Assembly: GCA_017961625.1 (NCBI GenBank)
Contig: JAGCWY010000035.1
Span: 1-11,681, forward strand
Reading direction: 5' to 3'
DNA length: 11,681 bases
Source of the DNA: Ruminococcus sp.
GTDB taxonomy: Bacteria > Bacillota > Clostridia > Oscillospirales > Ruminococcaceae
Both the position numbers and the translations under genes were made by a program. Positions 1 to 6,898 of the stretch are shown one piece after another. Below the pieces are notes generated by a model. The model did not search any database and was not told where the DNA came from. It saw only the letters and a program-made list of their open reading frames with translations. Every line of letters begins with the position of its first letter. Position 1 is the stretch's first letter.

Positions 1-77
1 AAAAGCATTTTTTTCTTCGTGCTTGTTCGTTATACCCTGTTTATGGGGGATTTGAGAAGTTTTCAACAATTAACATG

Positions 78-122
78 GAAAAAACAGTTGCCCCTTCAAA
101 TTTTTCTTGAAGAGGCAACTGT
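78..122 (-). terminator. Rho-independent terminator of the YGQ-repeat gene
   Basis: Read leftward, a long stem (CAGTTGCC at 85-92 with GGCAACTG at 114-121, continued by CTTCAA at 94-99 with TTGAAG at 107-112, one mismatch) closes a 7-nt loop. It is followed at once by a run of U (A79-84 on the plus strand). It lies about 40 bp beyond the stop codon of the leftward gene at 164, so it very probably ends that transcript. Confidence 0.9.
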
Positions 123-133
123 GTTGTTTTGGT

Positions 134-153
134 GGGCTGTTTTTTTACAGCCC
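134..153. terminator. Second hairpin, possible plus-strand terminator
   Basis: GGGCTGT (134-140) pairs with ACAGCCC (147-153) around six T. On the plus strand it is followed by C and five T, as in a weak intrinsic terminator for transcription entering from the left. On the minus strand no U-run follows, so for the leftward gene it would only add a second stem ahead of the stronger terminator at 78-122. Confidence 0.5.
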
Positions 154-163
154 CTTTTTGAAT

Positions 164-1471
164 TTAATTTCTGAATTTTGGAGCTGCGGGCAATCCCCAC
201 TGATTAGGTCCGTCGCTCGGTCTGCAAAGGAAAATAAGCAAAATGATCGACAAAGCACACAAAGCTATACCACCTATTATAAGAATACCTGCAAGTTCTC
301 GCAATGATCCGTTAACCAAACCAATACGCATAAGGAGATAAATCAGAACTAAAGCAATAGATTGACTTACTGCCCACCAGCCTGTTTTGCCTACGTCATG
401 AAGTCTTCTAACAGCTACAGCTAAACTGGGCAATAATGTTCCAAGGCCAACGACTATTGTCAAGGTATTTGCAAGACTTGTTCCGCCGATATTGCCTATA
501 AATCTTACCACCATATTGAATGTGAAGGTCCACAGATAGACATACCAGTATTCGCTTCGTGTTGAGCGTCCGCTGAAATTTGTATAGTTCTTGAAGAAAA
601 GCTTTAAAGCTCCCGTCATATCAACGTTTTTGGGGCTTTCGTCGCTCATATTGTATGAACCGGTATCATAAGGCATTCCATAGCCGCCTGAACCGTAGGA
701 ATTGTTCTGTTTATAGCCGCCTGCCTGACCGTAACCGCTAGGCTGTCCGTAGCTGTTTGACTGACCGTAGCCTGACTGTCCGTAAGCGTTGGACTGAGCA
801 TTGCTGCTGCCTGTCTGTCCGTAGCTATTTGACTGACCGTAGCCGGATTGTCCATAAGCATTAGTCTGAGCATTGCTGCTGCCTGTCTGTCCGTAACTGT
901 TTGTCTGACCGTAGCTTGTCTGTCCATAAGAATTGGACTGAGCACTGCTGCTGCCTGTCTGTCCGTAGCTGTTTGTCTGACCGTAGCCGGTCGGCTGTCC
1001 GTAAGAATTGGACTGAGCATTGCTGCCGCCTGTCTGTCCATAGCTATTTGACTGTCCGTAGCTGTTAGACTGACCGTAGCCGGACTGTCCATAAGCATTA
1101 GTCTGAGCATTGCTGCTGCCTGTCTGTCCGTAGCTATTTGACTGACCGTAGCTGGACTGTCCATAAGTATTTGACTGGGCGTTGCTGCTGCCTGTCTGTC
1201 CGTAGCTATTTGACTGACCGTAGCTGGACTGTCCATAAGTATTTGACTGGGCGTTGCTGCTGCCTGTCTGTCCGTAACTGCTTGACTGACCGTAGCCGCT
1301 TGGCTGTCCGTAAGTATTTGACTGTGTGCCTGATGACGACGATGCCGCAGTCGGTATCGCAGCCATGGAAATATCGTCCATTGCCCCTGACGATGTTTCG
1401 AGAGAAGCACCGCAATTCTCACAGTACTTGTCTCCAGGCTTGTTTTCATAATTGCAGTATTTGCATTTCAT
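164..1471 (-). CDS. Zinc-ribbon, YGQ-repeat, DUF805-type membrane protein
   Basis: A 435-residue protein of three parts. Residues 1-25 form a zinc ribbon with C3-x2-C6 and C17-x2-C20. Residues about 54-250 are low-complexity sequence with 26 YGQ motifs, mostly SYGQ, AYGQ or GYGQ, in units of about 24 residues, rich in Y, G, Q, S and N and almost free of charge. Residues about 286-430 resemble the DUF805 family: F299-S-G-R-S-T-R-S-E-Y-W near the start, RRLHDVGKTGWW at about 355-366, and several hydrophobic segments (about 310-327, 333-353, 367-385, 394-415). I infer a membrane protein with a disordered cytoplasmic N-terminal arm; its function is unknown. The start is set by AAGGAGGA at 1477-1484. 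It stands alone between its own promoter and terminator. DUF805 and zinc-ribbon fusions occur in related bacteria; the length and regularity of the repeat are the odd part. Confidence 0.9.
   Translation of the reverse strand: MKCKYCNYENKPGDKYCENCGASLETSSGAMDDISMAAIPTAASSSSGTQSNTYGQPSGYGQSSSYGQTGSSNAQSNTYGQSSYGQSNSYGQTGSSNAQSNTYGQSSYGQSNSYGQTGSSNAQTNAYGQSGYGQSNSYGQSNSYGQTGGSNAQSNSYGQPTGYGQTNSYGQTGSSSAQSNSYGQTSYGQTNSYGQTGSSNAQTNAYGQSGYGQSNSYGQTGSSNAQSNAYGQSGYGQSNSYGQPSGYGQAGGYKQNNSYGSGGYGMPYDTGSYNMSDESPKNVDMTGALKLFFKNYTNFSGRSTRSEYWYVYLWTFTFNMVVRFIGNIGGTSLANTLTIVVGLGTLLPSLAVAVRRLHDVGKTGWWAVSQSIALVLIYLLMRIGLVNGSLRELAGILIIGGIALCALSIILLIFLCRPSDGPNQWGLPAAPKFRN
725..1312 (-). repeat. Coding tandem repeat, about 72-bp unit (YGQ repeats)
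   Basis: The middle of the membrane-protein gene is a tandem array with a unit of about 72 bp (24 codons). YGQTG/YGQP units begin at residues 66, 90, 114, 144, 169, 193, 217 and 241; the spacing is 24 except for one unit with six extra residues and one with a single extra residue. The two adjacent copies at 1141-1212 and 1213-1284 differ at only three bases, which suggests recent duplication. Other copies have diverged, mostly at third positions and at A/T/S codons, so the reading frame and the YGQ motif appear to be under selection. Confidence 0.93.
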
Positions 1472-1489
1472 GGTTTTCCTCCTTAATCA

Positions 1490-1508
1490 TGATAGAATAA
1501 TTCTATCA
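1490..1508. promoter_or_regulatory. Palindrome over the -10 box, possible operator
   Basis: TGATAGAA (1490-1497), TAA, TTCTATCA (1501-1508): a perfect 8-bp inverted repeat with a 3-bp centre. It covers the -10 box and the probable transcription start of the leftward promoter. A repressor site is possible, but AT-rich palindromes also arise by chance around -10 boxes. Confidence 0.4.
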
Positions 1509-1528
1509 GAATTATGGTTTTTTGTCAA
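1500..1528 (-). promoter_or_regulatory. Sigma-A promoter of the YGQ-repeat gene
   Basis: Read leftward: -35 TTGACA (1523-1528), 17-bp spacer, -10 TAGAAT (1500-1505), with TG one base upstream of the -10 (extended -10). The start codon is at 1471, which leaves a leader of about 20 nt carrying the ribosome binding site. Confidence 0.85.
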
Positions 1529-1562
1529 TATATTTTTTGTAAATATAAACAAACATATATAA

Positions 1563-1588
1563 ATAAAAAGCTCCCGGATAGGGGAGCT
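1563..1588 (-). terminator. Terminator of the ylxM-ffh-rpsP-khpA operon
   Basis: Read leftward, AGCTCCC (1582-1588 on the complement) pairs with GGGAGCT (complement of 1569-1575) around a 6-nt loop, followed by a U-rich tract (complement of AAATAAAAA, 1561-1569). It begins 5 bp past the khpA stop codon, so the operon ends here without rimM or trmD. Confidence 0.9.
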
Positions 1589-1593
1589 CCTAC

Positions 1594-1827
1594 TTATTCG
1601 ATCGTAACAGAGACCTTCTGGTCTTTCTTAGCTGCACCTGCACGCATGATCGTACGGAGAGCCTTTGCTATCCTGCCCTGTTTGCCTATAACTCGACCCA
1701 TATCATCTGGAGCAACGTTAAGATGAAAAACTATAACGCCCTCCTCGTCGGGTGCGTCCTCGGTAATATTTATGGCAGTTTTATCTTCTACGAGACCTGC
1801 TGCGATGGCATAAAGTAAATCTTTCAT
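1594..1827 (-). CDS. khpA: KhpA, small KH-domain RNA-binding protein
   Basis: A 77-residue protein of the KhpA (YlqC) family, a single KH domain that in other Firmicutes binds RNA, pairs with KhpB (Jag) and affects cell elongation and division. The KH signature G-x-x-G is seen as IGKQGR (G48 and G51) within GRVIGKQGRIAKALRTI, and the length fits the family. The start is fixed by GGAGGT at 1835-1840, eight bases upstream. It follows rpsP by 73 bp and is the last gene of its operon, the usual place of khpA after rpsP. The cytoplasmic role is inferred from the family. Confidence 0.95.
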   Translation of the reverse strand: MKDLLYAIAAGLVEDKTAINITEDAPDEEGVIVFHLNVAPDDMGRVIGKQGRIAKALRTIMRAGAAKKDQKVSVTIE

Positions 1828-1900
1828 TGTAAAAACCTCCGTAAAGCTGACGGACAGAGGCAGAGACGCTCAAGCCTCTCCTCTTCCATTTAGCTTATGA

Positions 1901-2143
1901 TCAAAGAACTCCCTCTTTCTTGAGGATAGCCTTTACTGTGTCTGTAGGCTGAGCACCCTTTGCGATCCACTCCTTAGCCTTATCTGCGTCTATCTTAACA
2001 ACAGAGGGCTCCTTTGTAGGATCATAGAAACCGATTTCCTCAACGAAACGACCGTCTCTGGGGTATCTTGCGTCAGCAACAACTACACGATAGAAAGGAG
2101 CCTTCTTAGCGCCCATTCTTCTGAGTCTGATCTTTACTGCCAT
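1901..2143 (-). CDS. rpsP: 30S ribosomal protein S16
   Basis: An 80-residue protein beginning MAVKIRLRRMGAKKAPFYRV, followed by VADARYPRDGRFVEEIGFYDP, the textbook S16 pattern. S16 is a structural protein of the 30S body that helps 16S rRNA folding. I place the start at 2143 rather than at the upstream in-frame ATG at 2179: GGAGGT (complement of 2151-2156) is correctly spaced from 2143, and the 12 extra residues do not match the family. It lies between ffh and khpA, as in many Firmicutes. Confidence 0.97.
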   Translation of the reverse strand: MAVKIRLRRMGAKKAPFYRVVVADARYPRDGRFVEEIGFYDPTKEPSVVKIDADKAKEWIAKGAQPTDTVKAILKKEGVL

Positions 2144-2206
2144 TGTATTCACCTCCGTATTTGGAAATAATATATTCAAGCGGCGGGAGACCGCATTGAA
2201 AACACA

Positions 2207-3589
2207 TCAGAAAGGCAGATTGCCGCCGCCCTTGCCTGTGAACTTGTCAAAGTTCATGCCTGCAAGGTTCTTTCTTGCCTTGCGAAGTGACATCTTGCCA
2301 CCCTTGCCAGTAAACTTCTTCATTACAGACTGCATCTGCTCAAACTGCTTTAGAAGTCTGTTCACGTCCTCCACCTTTGTTCCCGAGCCATTTGCGATAC
2401 GCTTTTTGCGGGAGGGATTGATGATAGAGGGCTTAGCTCTTTCAGCCTTCGTCATAGAGGTTATCATAGCCTCTACTCTTCCAAGCTGGCTCTCATCGAT
2501 ATCAGCGTCCTTGATTTTATCTCCAACTCCTGGGAGCATTCCGAGTATGGACTTCATTGATCCCATACGCTTTATCTGCTTCATCTGGTCGAGGAGGTCG
2601 TCCATATCGAACTTGTTCTCCTTGAACTTCTTTGTAAGCTTTTCGGCATCTTTCTGGGACATGACATTCTCAGCCTTTTCGATAAGGGTGAGCACATCGC
2701 CCATGCCAAGTATCCTCGAAGCCATTCTCTCGGGGTGGAACTGTTCGAAATCGTCGAGCTTTTCACCCATACCCACGAACTTGATAGGCTTGCCTGTAAC
2801 GGAAAGTACGGACAGTGCCGCTCCGCCTCTTGTATCTGAATCGAGCTTTGACATGAGCACGCCTGTGATGCCTACGGCGTCGTCAAACGCCTTTGCAACG
2901 TTTACTGCGTCCTGACCTGTCATAGCGTCAACTACCAGCATTATCTCATCAGGCTGGGTCTCATTCTTGATGTTTACCAGCTCGTCCATGAGGGTCTCAT
3001 CTATATGAAGACGACCTGCGGTATCTATGATAAGGATATCGTGACCGTAGTCCTTAGCGTAGGCAAGAGCCTTCTTTGCAATGATGACAGGATCTGTCTG
3101 ACCCATTTCAAAGACCTTTACATCAGCCTTTGCACCAACTACTTGTAACTGATTTATAGCGGCAGGACGATATATATCGCAGGCTGCTAACAGGGGACGG
3201 TGCCCCTCTTTTTTGAGCAGCTTCGCAAGCTTTGCGGCATGGGTGGTCTTACCTGAACCCTGCAAACCGCACATCATAACTACCGTTGGCGGCTTTGAAG
3301 CCATATTTATACGGGCGTTGCTATTGCCCATGAGAGCTACTAGCTCATCGTTAACTATCTTTATTACCTGTTGAGCAGGAGTAAGGCTGGAAAGCACTTC
3401 TTCGCCCACAGCACGCTCCGTAACATTCTTTACGAAGTCCTTTACTACCTTATAGCTTACGTCGGCTTCAAGGAGTGCAAGTCGGACCTCGCGCATAGCC
3501 TCTTTAACATCGGACTCTGTGAGCTTTCCTCTTGATTTAAGTTTTTTGAAGACGTTGTTAAGTTTTTCGGAAAGTCCCTCGAATGCCAT
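2207..3589 (-). CDS. ffh: Signal recognition particle protein Ffh (SRP54)
   Basis: A 460-residue GTPase that, with the SRP RNA, recognises signal sequences on nascent chains and delivers ribosomes to FtsY at the membrane. The N domain covers residues 1 to about 90. The G domain shows the P-loop GLQGSGKTT (108-116), DTAGR (189-193) and SKLD (247-250) followed by SDTRGGAAL. The methionine-rich M domain (about 305-460) contains KRMGSMKSILGMLPG and SRKKRIANGSG, the RNA-binding stretch, and ends in a G/K-rich tail. The length is typical and no key residue is missing. AGGAGG at 3597-3602 sets the start. It follows ylxM by 35 bp and precedes rpsP by 63 bp in one operon. Confidence 0.98.
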   Translation of the reverse strand: MAFEGLSEKLNNVFKKLKSRGKLTESDVKEAMREVRLALLEADVSYKVVKDFVKNVTERAVGEEVLSSLTPAQQVIKIVNDELVALMGNSNARINMASKPPTVVMMCGLQGSGKTTHAAKLAKLLKKEGHRPLLAACDIYRPAAINQLQVVGAKADVKVFEMGQTDPVIIAKKALAYAKDYGHDILIIDTAGRLHIDETLMDELVNIKNETQPDEIMLVVDAMTGQDAVNVAKAFDDAVGITGVLMSKLDSDTRGGAALSVLSVTGKPIKFVGMGEKLDDFEQFHPERMASRILGMGDVLTLIEKAENVMSQKDAEKLTKKFKENKFDMDDLLDQMKQIKRMGSMKSILGMLPGVGDKIKDADIDESQLGRVEAMITSMTKAERAKPSIINPSRKKRIANGSGTKVEDVNRLLKQFEQMQSVMKKFTGKGGKMSLRKARKNLAGMNFDKFTGKGGGNLPF

Positions 3590-3624
3590 TGTTAAGCCTC
3601 CTGTTTATGGAATAGGCAGACAGC

Positions 3625-3960
3625 TCACAGGAGCTCCCTCACCTTTTTTATATCTTCTGTTATTTCTTTTTTTATGTCCTCGTCGGTGATATGCTCAGCG
3701 GAAGACTCTATCATGCCGAAGTATACCCGCATTTTGTCGAGCCTTTCAGCGAAACCGAGCTTTTCCTCGTAGTTGAGTAGTATATCCTCTGTACGCTTTA
3801 TTATACTGCGCACTGCCTGTCTTGTGATATCCAGCGGCTGACCTATCTCCGCAAGAGAAAGGTCCTCGCAGTAATACATCTCCATTATGCTGCGCTGATG
3901 CTCTGTTAGCAAGTCTCCGTAGCAGTCAAGGAGCATTACAAATTTCAGTTCCTTAGCCAT
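3625..3960 (-). CDS. ylxM: YlxM family HTH protein, SRP-associated
   Basis: A 111-residue member of the YlxM/p13 family. The central part, LTEHQRSIMEMYYCEDLSLAEIG followed by LDITRQAVRSIIKRTE, has the sigma region 4-like helix-turn-helix of this family (residues about 18-58). YlxM is nearly always encoded just before ffh, and in streptococci it has been reported to modulate SRP activity. The C-terminal half is charged and helical, with no further motif. The start at 3960 has a modest GAGGT (complement of 3970-3974). It is the first gene after a consensus promoter. I see no ftsY in this window, although ftsY often lies upstream of ylxM. Confidence 0.94.
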   Translation of the reverse strand: MAKELKFVMLLDCYGDLLTEHQRSIMEMYYCEDLSLAEIGQPLDITRQAVRSIIKRTEDILLNYEEKLGFAERLDKMRVYFGMIESSAEHITDEDIKKEITEDIKKVRELL

Positions 3961-4004
3961 TTTTCGCGTACCTCATCAGGGTGTAATGCAAAATCACTTT
4001 ACAC

Positions 4005-4033
4005 ATTATACTATACTTTTTCCCTTTTGTCAA
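4005..4033 (-). promoter_or_regulatory. Consensus sigma-A promoter of the SRP operon
   Basis: Read leftward: -35 TTGACA (4028-4033), exactly 17 bp, -10 TATAAT (4005-4010). Both boxes match the consensus perfectly, as expected for a highly expressed ribosomal/SRP operon. The leader to the ylxM start at 3960 is about 38 nt. Confidence 0.93.
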
Positions 4034-4083
4034 TAGGAAAATACGAAAAAATTTCAGAGCCGCCCTTACAGACAGCGCTGAGC

Positions 4084-4719
4084 TTATCCCTCTAGCTGAG
4101 AATAGGTTATGCTGAGAAAATCGACAACACCATCCGGATCGAGATCCACCGTAAGGGAATGGGCTCTTTCTATGCCGTTTGCGTCAGCTCCGTTAAGAAT
4201 ACCATAGTTATAGCAGTGCATGAAGGGTTCCTGCATATATTGCTCGTCATCAGGCTTGCCGAGAAGCCTTTCAACGTCCGCAGCCGTGGACACAAAAGGC
4301 ACTATACCGTAGATATCGCAGTCGCTGGAATGTACGGAAATGCTGTATATCAAGCTTTCAGCCTCCGCTCCGGTATAGCAGTTCTCCAGCGAGGCAGTAC
4401 CCATTTCAACACCCTTATAGTACAACTTTGCGTAGCCGCTGCCCTCTTTCAAACCATATTCCTTTCTGTTGTATAGGCGGTACTCCCAACCTTCACCAAG
4501 GGCTGAAAGCTTCACCGGCATGTTGAAATGCTGCCCCTTAATATTTATATTGCTTCTGACAGCTTCTACGTCGAACACTCCGTCCTCCACAGTATATGGC
4601 TCCACTGTAGGCGGCACCTCCACCGCCGGTCTGTTCACAGGGATGGGCTCCTTCTTTTCAAGACAACCCACAGCCATGAGCATTGCAACGCAAAGCAACA
4701 GCATGTATAGCTTTTTCAT
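4084..4719 (-). CDS. Putative lipoprotein, function unknown
   Basis: A 211-residue protein with a type II signal peptide: K2-K3, a hydrophobic stretch from about 4 to 17, and the lipobox A-V-G-C19, so Cys19 is probably lipidated and the mature protein faces outward. Residues 20-45 are Pro- and Glu-rich and look like a linker. The rest is a soluble domain I cannot assign; the segment STAADVERLLGKPDDE (about 145-160) resembles the pattern seen in SmpA/OmlA-like or DUF4309-like lipoproteins, but this is weak. It starts 16 bp after the psd stop codon with AGGAGA at 4725-4730, so it is probably translated from the same transcript. No clear terminator is visible in the 50 bp between its stop and the ylxM promoter. 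Confidence 0.82.
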   Translation of the reverse strand: MKKLYMLLLCVAMLMAVGCLEKKEPIPVNRPAVEVPPTVEPYTVEDGVFDVEAVRSNINIKGQHFNMPVKLSALGEGWEYRLYNRKEYGLKEGSGYAKLYYKGVEMGTASLENCYTGAEAESLIYSISVHSSDCDIYGIVPFVSTAADVERLLGKPDDEQYMQEPFMHCYNYGILNGADANGIERAHSLTVDLDPDGVVDFLSITYSQLEG

Positions 4720-4735
4720 ATCATTTCTCCTGAGA

Positions 4736-5596
4736 TCACGCTTTTATGCCAATTTTTTCGCCGTACTTAACGACGGTCTCTATATTCTCCGCTGAATTCC
4801 TCAGTATATCAATGTCCGGAACTATCCTGCCCTTTTCAAAGAGCAGCACTACTGTGGATCCGCCAAACTCGAATTTTCCCTTTTCATCACCTCTCCTGAA
4901 GGAGCTCTTTCCGTGAAGGTTCACTATCCTGCCCACCAGCATAGCTCCCACCTCTATCTGCGCAACATCGCCGAAATTCTCGGTATGGAGCACGGTATAC
5001 TCCCTGCTATTGCGCTTATAGATATTGTATCTTTCAAGGGCTATGGGATTGACCGTGTGAAGTTCTCCAGGGATAAAGGTATTTTCGCTTTTCACTCCGT
5101 TGTCTATATAGCAGTATCGGTGATAGTCGTTCACCTCAAGGCGGAATATGCAGCAGTATCCTCCGCAGAAGCGCTTGGCAAGGAACTCGTTGATGAGCAG
5201 GTCGGATACCCGGTAACGGGAGCCCTTTATGCAGAAAAAGCTCCTGCTGCTTATCTTGTGAACGGTCAGCTTCGAGTCACAGGGGCTTATAAGATGCTCT
5301 GGGACGGTATCTACGGGACGTTTTCCAGGCTTTATCCTTCGGGTGAAGAAGTCGTTATAAGAATTTATCCCCTTCATGATGTACTCCGACGTATCTATAC
5401 CACTTTTCTTTATAAAAGGCTTTATCAGTGGCTTTGAAAGCGTCGAATCCATGAAGCATCCGGCTGCCCGTGAGACCGCAGGAGCAGTCAGTGCTTTCAG
5501 CAGAGCCCTTCCAGTTACACTCCCGTAAAGCCTTTTCAGCAGCCTGTTCTGTTTTTCGTTAGATACCACGACCTGACCTGTTCTTGTCTTTATCAT
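4736..5596 (-). CDS. psd: Phosphatidylserine decarboxylase proenzyme
   Basis: A 286-residue pyruvoyl enzyme that makes phosphatidylethanolamine from phosphatidylserine at the membrane. The self-cleavage motif is G245-G246-S247-T248; cleavage before Ser247 would give a beta chain of about 246 residues and an alpha chain of about 40 with the N-terminal pyruvoyl group. The other expected triad residues are visible: Asp107 in SPCDSKL (usually SPADG, so the site is slightly divergent) and His159 in NDYHRY. A further conserved His203 lies in VLHTENFG. The length fits the shorter Firmicute type. AAGGAGC upstream of 5596 sets the start. It lies 34 bp after the HgdB-like gene and 16 bp before the lipoprotein gene. 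I see no pssA (phosphatidylserine synthase) in the window, so the substrate must come from elsewhere. Confidence 0.93.
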   Translation of the reverse strand: MIKTRTGQVVVSNEKQNRLLKRLYGSVTGRALLKALTAPAVSRAAGCFMDSTLSKPLIKPFIKKSGIDTSEYIMKGINSYNDFFTRRIKPGKRPVDTVPEHLISPCDSKLTVHKISSRSFFCIKGSRYRVSDLLINEFLAKRFCGGYCCIFRLEVNDYHRYCYIDNGVKSENTFIPGELHTVNPIALERYNIYKRNSREYTVLHTENFGDVAQIEVGAMLVGRIVNLHGKSSFRRGDEKGKFEFGGSTVVLLFEKGRIVPDIDILRNSAENIETVVKYGEKIGIKA

Positions 5597-5630
5597 ATCA
5601 AGCTCCTTGTTTTACGATATATATTGGATA

Positions 5631-6860
5631 TCAGAGGCGTGCGTTGGCAAGCATGAGCTTTATTCGGTTCTCCTGATTTACTCTTGTTGCACCAGGGTCA
5701 TAGTCTATTGCGACTATATTTGCATTGGGGTTGTCCTGCTTTATGGCTCTTGACATGCCCTTTGCAACTATATGGTTCGGCAGGCAGCCGAAGGGCTGGG
5801 TGCAGATTATGTTCTCGACACCGGACTTTGCAAGAGCTGCCATTTCAGCTGGTATCAGCCAGCCCTCGCCCATTACTACACCCTGGTTTATGTACTTGTC
5901 TGCAAGCTTTCTAAGGTGCTCGAAATCGTGGAGTGGCTCAAAGCTCCCTTGCTCCTTCATGACATTGATGAGCTCCTTCTGCTTTGCATATATAAGCTCG
6001 TAGCCTATCTTATTGAATATGGAACGCTTTGTGGTATGGTCGTATATCTTCGCGTCGTTGAATGTTCCTGCAGCGCAGTACATCACAAACTCCAACAAGG
6101 ACGGCACCACCGGCTCGCAGCCCTCTGAAATGAGAAAATCTTCTAGATGATTGTTTGCGAGGGGAGAATATTTTACGTATATCTCTCCCACTATACCAAC
6201 CCTAATCTTCTTTTCGCTGCTAAGAGGGATAGATGCGAAATCGTCCAGTATATCTCTATATATCTTCTTGGTTTTCAAAAACATCCTGCTGCCCTTAAGA
6301 AAAATATTGCACAATCTCCTGTGCCATTTGTCCAGCATTTTCTTTGAATCACCCTTGTTTAGCTCATAGGCTCTGCACTTGTTGTAGCAGGTCATGAGAA
6401 GGTCGCCATAGAGCACGGCGTACAGCATTTTTAGGAACATGGGTGCTGTTATCCTGAAAGCGCTATCCTTTTCAAGTCCGCTGAAATTGAGAGATACCAC
6501 GGGTATCTGGGGATAGTTCTTTGCCACAGCCTTTCTCAGCAGGTGGATATAGTTCGAGGCACGGCAGCCGCCGCCTGTCTGTGTGATGAGAAGGGCCGTC
6601 CTGTCGGGATCGTACTTTCCGCTTTTCAGTGCATCCATGAACTGTCCTATTACCAGCAGGGCAGGATAGCAGGCGTCGTTGTGTACGTTTTTAAGACCTT
6701 CGTCAACTACGGCTCGTGAATCGTTCCGCAGCAGCTCCAGCTTATAGCCCTTGGCTTCAAATATGGCTATGAGCATCTTGAAGTGTATGGGCAGCATATC
6801 GGGAACGAGGATAGTATGTGTCTTTATCATATCCTCGGTAAACTTTGCATATTCGGGCAT
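5631..6860 (-). CDS. HgdB-like 2-hydroxyacyl-CoA dehydratase-family Fe-S protein
   Basis: A 409-residue protein resembling the iron-sulfur subunits of 2-hydroxyacyl-CoA dehydratases and double-cubane cluster proteins. Candidate cluster cysteines lie in familiar contexts: C64 in NDACYPALL, C99 in TQTGGGCRASNYI, and C353 and C359 in CTQPFGCLPNHI near the C terminus. The family accepts a single ATP-driven electron from an activase to carry out difficult reductions or radical dehydrations. The substrate here cannot be told from sequence. The start at 6860 is preferred over the in-frame ATG at 6902 because GGAGGT (complement of 6865-6870) is well placed and MPEYAKF is the natural N terminus. It begins 38 bp after the activase stop codon. 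In many anaerobes this sequence is the C-terminal part of one polypeptide with the activase; here it is a separate gene. Confidence 0.85.
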   Translation of the reverse strand: MPEYAKFTEDMIKTHTILVPDMLPIHFKMLIAIFEAKGYKLELLRNDSRAVVDEGLKNVHNDACYPALLVIGQFMDALKSGKYDPDRTALLITQTGGGCRASNYIHLLRKAVAKNYPQIPVVSLNFSGLEKDSAFRITAPMFLKMLYAVLYGDLLMTCYNKCRAYELNKGDSKKMLDKWHRRLCNIFLKGSRMFLKTKKIYRDILDDFASIPLSSEKKIRVGIVGEIYVKYSPLANNHLEDFLISEGCEPVVPSLLEFVMYCAAGTFNDAKIYDHTTKRSIFNKIGYELIYAKQKELINVMKEQGSFEPLHDFEHLRKLADKYINQGVVMGEGWLIPAEMAALAKSGVENIICTQPFGCLPNHIVAKGMSRAIKQDNPNANIVAIDYDPGATRVNQENRIKLMLANARL

Positions 6861-6898
6861 AGTGACCTCCGTATAATAAATGCTTGGAGCCTGCGGTA

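Noticed and set aside
1..77. Possible gene end or origin-like sequence at the left edge
   Set aside because: AT-rich with a TTTTCAACA-like string only. No frame with a start and no repeated boxes were visible, so nothing can be supported.
646..1449. Long minus-strand frame of 267 codons inside the YGQ gene, and plus-strand frames at 848-1051 and 1138-1500
   Set aside because: They arise because the 72-bp repeat has a length divisible by three, so every frame stays open. None has a ribosome binding site or a recognisable protein pattern.
2144..2179. Upstream in-frame ATG that would add 12 residues to S16
   Set aside because: GGAGGT lies between it and the true ATG at 2143, and S16 starts with MAVKIRLRR in related bacteria.
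2196..2915. Plus-strand frame of 239 codons opposite ffh
   Set aside because: Antisense shadow of the well-supported ffh gene, with composition typical of a reversed coding strand.
4034..4083. Terminator after the lipoprotein gene
   Set aside because: The palindrome CAGCGCTG is too short with no loop, and the T-rich tract is not next to a stable stem, so no terminator is called.
4913..5437. Plus-strand frame of 174 codons opposite psd
   Set aside because: Antisense to psd, without translation signals or domain pattern.
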